Source: an uncultured Collinsella sp.
Lineage (GTDB): Bacteria; Actinomycetota; Coriobacteriia; Coriobacteriales; Coriobacteriaceae
DNA: 9,456 nt
Direction: 5' to 3'
Assembly: GCA_900540945.1 (NCBI GenBank)
Contig: UQHQ01000049.1
Span: 1 to 9,456 of the forward strand
In this document: positions 7,066 through 9,456 of the stretch, in pieces
Layout: the number at the start of each line of letters is the position of its first letter
How positions within the stretch are numbered: position 1 is the first letter of the stretch
Program-made: the position numbers and the translations under genes
Notes under the pieces: generated by a model
Told to the model about the DNA's origin: nothing
The model's database searches: none
What the model saw: the letters and a program-made list of their open reading frames with translations, nothing else

Positions 7066-7096
7066 GGTATACCAAGGCGCGGGCGCGGCCCGTCAA
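7066..7096 (-). promoter_or_regulatory. Possible promoter of the HAD phosphatase gene
   Basis: On the minus strand, TTGACG (7096-7091) lies 19 bases before TATACC (7071-7066). The -35 is one base off consensus, while the -10 matches at four of six and the spacing is long. The -10 falls in the small palindrome TGGTATACCA (7065-7074), a possible operator. The predicted leader is about 50 bases. Confidence 0.35.
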
Positions 7097-7104
7097 CGCA
7101 AAAA

Positions 7105-7136
7105 CCACCACAAAGGTGCCTGGCCCTTTGTGGTGG
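7105..7136. repeat. Palindromic REP-like repeat, copy B
   Basis: CCACCACAAAGG (7105-7116) and CCTTTGTGGTGG (7125-7136) are perfect 12-bp inverted arms around TGCCTGGC. The copy and its left flank GCAAAAA are almost identical to the copy at 8689-8721; the latter has one extra C in the centre. Confidence 0.9.
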
Positions 7137-7168
7137 CCAGACCCGCAGGATGGCCTGGCCCGGGGCAC

Positions 7169-7233
7169 AAACCATCACAACATTCGACGTTATTCGGCAA
7201 AATCGCAATTTTCATCGAATGTTGTGATGGTTT
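7169..7233. terminator. Perfect 19-bp inverted repeat right after the MFS gene
   Basis: The arms 7169-7187 (beginning AAACCATCAC) and 7215-7233 (ending GTGATGGTTT) are perfect 19-bp complements around a 27-base loop. A nested AAAAT/ATTTT pair lies within the loop (about 7199-7212). The structure touches the MFS stop codon at 7234, so on the minus strand it would fold as soon as translation ends and may serve as terminator or 3' stabiliser. Only GTTTG follows on that strand; on the plus strand a run of five T follows. A repeat element of another family is the alternative. Confidence 0.5.
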
Positions 7234-8514
7234 TTACTGCTTTGCAGAGCGATCAATATGCCGGCGGCCAAACAGCAGCAACGCCGCGGGAACTGCCGTC
7301 ACGACTATGCCCGCCCCCACGAGCGTCTGCTGCACGCCAAACGTCGCCGCCAGCCAGGGGGCAATCGCCAGCGGGGCCACTCCGGCGAACATATTGCCAA
7401 AACCCATGACCGAGTTGACGCGGCCGATCTGCTCGAGCGGAGCCGTCGTTTGCACAATGGTGTTGTGGAGCGGGTTGACGATGCCCCAAGCTATGCCCAG
7501 TGCAACCTGGCCGACAAGAGCCACGCCCACGTACGGCGTCCCCACATAGAGCAAACTTCCCAGGCCCACGGACATAAGTGCCACGAGCAGCGTTTTAAGG
7601 TTGACCAGGTGCGGCGGCAAACGGAGCGCAACGACGGCGCCCAGCACCGCGCCCACGCCCGAGGCCGACGAGAGCCAGCCCATCCACTCAACACCGACAT
7701 GCAGAACATCGCGGTAGAAGAACGACTCCAGCGGGTCAAAGGCGCCGTAGCCAAAGTTTGAAAGGAAAATAATGCAGAACAGCAGGGCGAGGACGCTGTT
7801 GGTGAAGACTGTCTTGATGCTAATCGCGAAGGTAACGCGGGAAGATGTGTTGGGGTCGGGGCTTTGTCCCGCACGCTCCCCTTCCTTCGCCGAATCGGCA
7901 TCCGCATCCCCGGCGACATGGCTGGTCTTCGGCCTAAAGCCCCAACCGGCGACGAGCGCCAGCACTGTAAAGAGCATCATGAGCACGAACACCGCGCGCG
8001 ACGACGCAGCCGCCGCGACAAAGCCGCCCAGCGTGGGGCCAACGATGATGCTCACGTTTGAAAACATGGCGATGGCGGAGTTGATGTCTTTGAGCTCGGC
8101 GGGATCGTCGGTGAGATATGCCGGATAGGACGTGGCGATGGGTTGGGCGAATCCCATCACAAAACCTAGGAGCGCCGCGCCGGCAAGGACTGTTCCGGTC
8201 GCTCTGCCAAAGGCGATGATTGCCGCACCCGTCGCCAGCGTGCCGACGATGCTCAGCAAGAAATGACGGCGCGGGCCCCAGGCGTCGAGCGCCGCGCCAC
8301 CCGCAAAGGATCCCAAGATCACGAATACGTTCATAAAGAGGACAGCCAGCGATGTCGCCACGACCGAGGCATCGTCTGCATAGGTGAGCGTTCCGATGAC
8401 GCCGATAAAGTAGCTGGTCTGAAAACCGGTGTAGATGAGAAAGCGCATCGCCACCAGGCGCTTGGCCTGCATGGACAGCGATGATTGAGGCTTTGAGAAA
8501 AGATGGGTGAGCAT
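7234..8514 (-). CDS. Major facilitator superfamily permease (MFS_1/MFS_3-like)
   Basis: The product has 426 residues. I start it at ATG 8514 (MLTHLF) because AAGGAG lies 5 bases upstream; in-frame ATGs further up lack such a site. About 12 hydrophobic segments are visible in two halves: about 24-190 and 236-416. They are split by a hydrophilic, partly acidic loop at about 194-228. MFS motif A appears as GGAALDAWGPRR (72-83) after helix 2. The second half has IGRVNSVMGFGNMFAG (363-378), which recalls the RGRVxS-type motif of drug and siderophore exporters such as EntS. It is an inner-membrane, probably proton-driven transporter; the substrate is unknown, and an efflux role is only an inference from the motif. 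It is monocistronic, with a structured leader upstream and a strong hairpin at its end. Confidence 0.9.
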   Translation of the reverse strand: MLTHLFSKPQSSLSMQAKRLVAMRFLIYTGFQTSYFIGVIGTLTYADDASVVATSLAVLFMNVFVILGSFAGGAALDAWGPRRHFLLSIVGTLATGAAIIAFGRATGTVLAGAALLGFVMGFAQPIATSYPAYLTDDPAELKDINSAIAMFSNVSIIVGPTLGGFVAAAASSRAVFVLMMLFTVLALVAGWGFRPKTSHVAGDADADSAKEGERAGQSPDPNTSSRVTFAISIKTVFTNSVLALLFCIIFLSNFGYGAFDPLESFFYRDVLHVGVEWMGWLSSASGVGAVLGAVVALRLPPHLVNLKTLLVALMSVGLGSLLYVGTPYVGVALVGQVALGIAWGIVNPLHNTIVQTTAPLEQIGRVNSVMGFGNMFAGVAPLAIAPWLAATFGVQQTLVGAGIVVTAVPAALLLFGRRHIDRSAKQ

Positions 8515-8519
8515 GGAGA

Positions 8520-8525
8520 CTCCTT
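8520..8525 (-). promoter_or_regulatory. Ribosome binding site deciding the MFS start
   Basis: The minus strand reads AAGGAG followed by TCTCC and ATG 8514. The ATGs at 8532 and 8553 would place this site inside the coding region. Confidence 0.75.
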
Positions 8526-8533
8526 GTTTCATA

Positions 8534-8564
8534 CGAATGCGGACGGCGGGCATTCGCCACCGTC
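8534..8564 (-). promoter_or_regulatory. Two overlapping hairpins in the MFS leader
   Basis: Hairpin one pairs CGAATGC (8534-8540) with GCATTCG (8550-8556). Hairpin two pairs GACGG (8542-8546) with CCGTC (8560-8564), extended by GGC/GCC pairing inside. They share bases and cannot form together. The first ends about 9 bases from the ribosome site. This could be a leader switch, but no known riboswitch class was recognised. Confidence 0.35.
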
Positions 8565-8643
8565 TGTCAAATCAATCTATCCGCATGAAACATTAAGGAC
8601 GCATCAAGCCCCTTCTCTCCGTTTTTCGCCCGTCATGAACTAC

Positions 8644-8680
8644 TTGGTAGATTGTAAGGCATGTCCCACACATCTACCAA
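8644..8680 (-). promoter_or_regulatory. Possible MFS promoter within a 9-bp dyad
   Basis: TTGGTAGAT (8644-8652) and ATCTACCAA (8672-8680) are perfect inverted arms around 19 bases. On the minus strand the dyad contains TTGGTA (8680-8675) and TACAAT (8656-8651) with 18-base spacing, a fair sigma-A promoter. An operator overlapping both promoter boxes would fit repression of the permease gene. The predicted leader is about 130 bases. Confidence 0.4.
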
Positions 8681-8688
8681 AGCAAAAA

Positions 8689-8721
8689 CCACCACAAAGG
8701 TGCCTGGCCCCTTTGTGGTGG
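8689..8721. repeat. Palindromic REP-like repeat, copy C
   Basis: CCACCACAAAGG (8689-8700) and CCTTTGTGGTGG (8710-8721) are perfect 12-bp arms around TGCCTGGCC. The left flank GCAAAAA is the same as in the copy at 7105. Confidence 0.9.
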
Positions 8722-8746
8722 AAATGACGTTTGCCCATATAAAACC

Positions 8747-8775
8747 TGCCAAAATAAACCTGTCCCTTTTTGGCA
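8747..8775. repeat. Diverged palindromic repeat sharing the CCTGTCCC core
   Basis: TGCCAAAA (8747-8754) and TTTTGGCA (8768-8775) are perfect 8-bp arms. The centre contains ACCTGTCCC, as does copy A (6157-6165), although the arms differ. It may be a sister family of the CCACCACAAAGG repeats. Confidence 0.55.
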
Positions 8776-8786
8776 TGTTATGGCAG

Positions 8787-8900
8787 CGCAGCGAGCCGGT
8801 TCCAAGTGCCCCAGGTCGCCCCGAAAGAGGAGCGACGCGTACTTTGGTACGCGAGCGACGGCTTGAGGGGCGAGATGGGGTGCTTGGGGCCGGCGCAGCG
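8787..8900 (+). other. Large imperfect hairpin element, possible structured RNA
   Basis: The two sides of this 114-base stretch pair along most of their length. TCGCCCC (8816-8822) pairs with GGGGCGA (8867-8873), CCCCA (8809-8813) with TGGGG (8876-8880), CCAAG (8802-8806) with CTTGG (8883-8887), CCGG (8796-8799) with CCGG (8890-8893), and CGCAGCG (8787-8793) with 8894-8900 around an A-A mismatch. The four remaining pairs (8800, 8801, 8807, 8808 with 8889, 8888, 8882, 8881) are G-T, which pair in plus-strand RNA but become A-C in minus-strand RNA. At the tip, CGCGTAC-TTTG-GTACGCG (8836-8853) is a perfect hairpin bordered by direct GAGCGACG copies. The base touches the stop codon of the MobB-like gene. 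No known RNA family was recognised. Confidence 0.5.
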
Positions 8901-9456
8901 TCAAGCCTGAAGGTGATCTTGGATGAGGTCGCAGATGGCTCGGGCGTCGTTAATGTTGATGGCTCTGGTCGCAAAGCCGGCGTCGAAGGCCTGACGCGCC
9001 AAGGCCTCATTGCAGGCAAGGGCCAGCGTGTGGCCATCGACCAGGTCGAGCGAGCTCTTGCCGCGCAGACGGTCGACACCGGAGCGCGCGACCACGATGT
9101 TGTCGAAGCCCTCGGTCTTGTAGCCCTCGATGATCACCACGTCGACATCGTTGTAGCGCGACAGCAGCTCGCGCGCGGGCATCTCGTCCTCCTCGCGCGT
9201 GTCGGCGTACTCCGCCCAGCGCGTAGCGCAGATGAGGCCCACGTGCTTGGATCCGGCCTGGTGATGGCGCCAGGTGTCCTTAGCGGGCACATCGATATCA
9301 AAGCCGTGATGCCCATGATGTTTGAGCGAGCCCACGCGCGGGCCGCGGCGGGTGAGCTCGGCGATAACCTTCTCGACGAGCGTGGTCTTGCCCGAGTTCT
9401 GGTAGCCGATAAACGCGATCGCGGGGACGGCCGGTGTCGGAGCTGCGGGTGCGACG
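8901..9456 (-). CDS. mobB: MobB-like molybdopterin-guanine dinucleotide accessory GTPase (start outside window)
   Basis: The frame is open from the right edge to TGA 8903-8901 and gives 184 visible residues; the start lies beyond the window. The P-loop is GYQNSGKTT (residues 17-25 of the visible part). It is followed by KHHGHHGFDIDVPAKDTWRH, close to the KH-HH-FD-D-PGKDTWRH block of MobB, and by VVIIEGYKTEGF, the Walker-B region seen as IEGFK in the family. MobB binds GTP and assists MobA in attaching GMP to molybdopterin, making the cofactor of enzymes such as formate dehydrogenase and DMSO reductases. Before the P-loop there is an Ala/Pro/Thr/Val stretch that looks like a linker; MobB normally starts within about ten residues of its P-loop. 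This copy may therefore be the C-terminal half of a fusion, for example with MobA, or have an extended N-end. Confidence 0.88.
   Translation of the reverse strand, partial: VAPAAPTPAVPAIAFIGYQNSGKTTLVEKVIAELTRRGPRVGSLKHHGHHGFDIDVPAKDTWRHHQAGSKHVGLICATRWAEYADTREEDEMPARELLSRYNDVDVVIIEGYKTEGFDNIVVARSGVDRLRGKSSLDLVDGHTLALACNEALARQAFDAGFATRAININDARAICDLIQDHLQA

Noticed and set aside
7011..7208. N-terminal extension of the HAD phosphatase to ATG 7208
   Set aside because: The extension is translated through a palindromic repeat and part of an inverted repeat, has no family match, and the start at 7010 gives normal length.
6144..8721. The three palindromes as a CRISPR array
   Set aside because: They are over 900 bases apart, separated by genes, and have no regular spacers.

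Overview
The window looks like chromosomal DNA of a high-GC Gram-positive gut actinobacterium of the class Coriobacteriia, most like Collinsella. The reasons are the mixed-to-high GC content, sortase-anchored pilins of the FctA/SpaA kind, GGAGG-type ribosome sites, GTG start use, and short palindromes with the core 5'-CCACCACAAAGG. The genus is an inference from general resemblance; no search was run. Every supported gene lies on the minus strand, so genes read from right to left. Layout in transcription order: (a) 9456-8901, the C-terminal part of a MobB-like molybdopterin-guanine dinucleotide accessory GTPase, entering the window behind a Pro/Ala-rich linker. (b) 8900-8515, a non-coding stretch packed with inverted repeats: a 114-base long imperfect hairpin, two palindromic repeat copies, a 9-bp dyad over a possible promoter, and two competing leader hairpins. 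(c) 8514-7234, a 12-helix MFS permease. (d) 7233-7011, a perfect 19-bp inverted repeat touching the MFS stop, another palindromic repeat copy, and a possible promoter. (e) 7010-6189, a Cof-type HAD phosphatase. (f) 6188-5685, an AT-rich gap of about 500 bases with a degenerate palindromic repeat, three clean dyads and a plausible promoter. (g) 5684 to the left edge, a sortase-pilus operon. The pilus operon has three genes in the window. The first encodes a 1082-residue surface protein: signal peptide, acidic linker, Gly/Asn-rich parallel beta-helix, two Spy0128/FctA-like isopeptide domains, LPLSG anchor. It overlaps the second gene, a 554-residue SpaA/FimA-like pilin with an MPSTG anchor, by 8 bases. 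The third is a paralogous pilin cut by the left edge; because its stop lies outside, it is easy to miss. No sortase is in the window; one would be expected further left. The three products would be exported by Sec, cross-linked internally by isopeptide bonds, and polymerised and anchored to the wall by sortases. No complete undescribed system is visible. The parts most worth a second look are the 8787-8900 structured element, whose G-T pairs favour a plus-strand RNA; the palindromic repeat family; the possible pilin-lysine motif and the recent 18-bp duplication in the large surface protein; and the GC jump inside the pilus operon.
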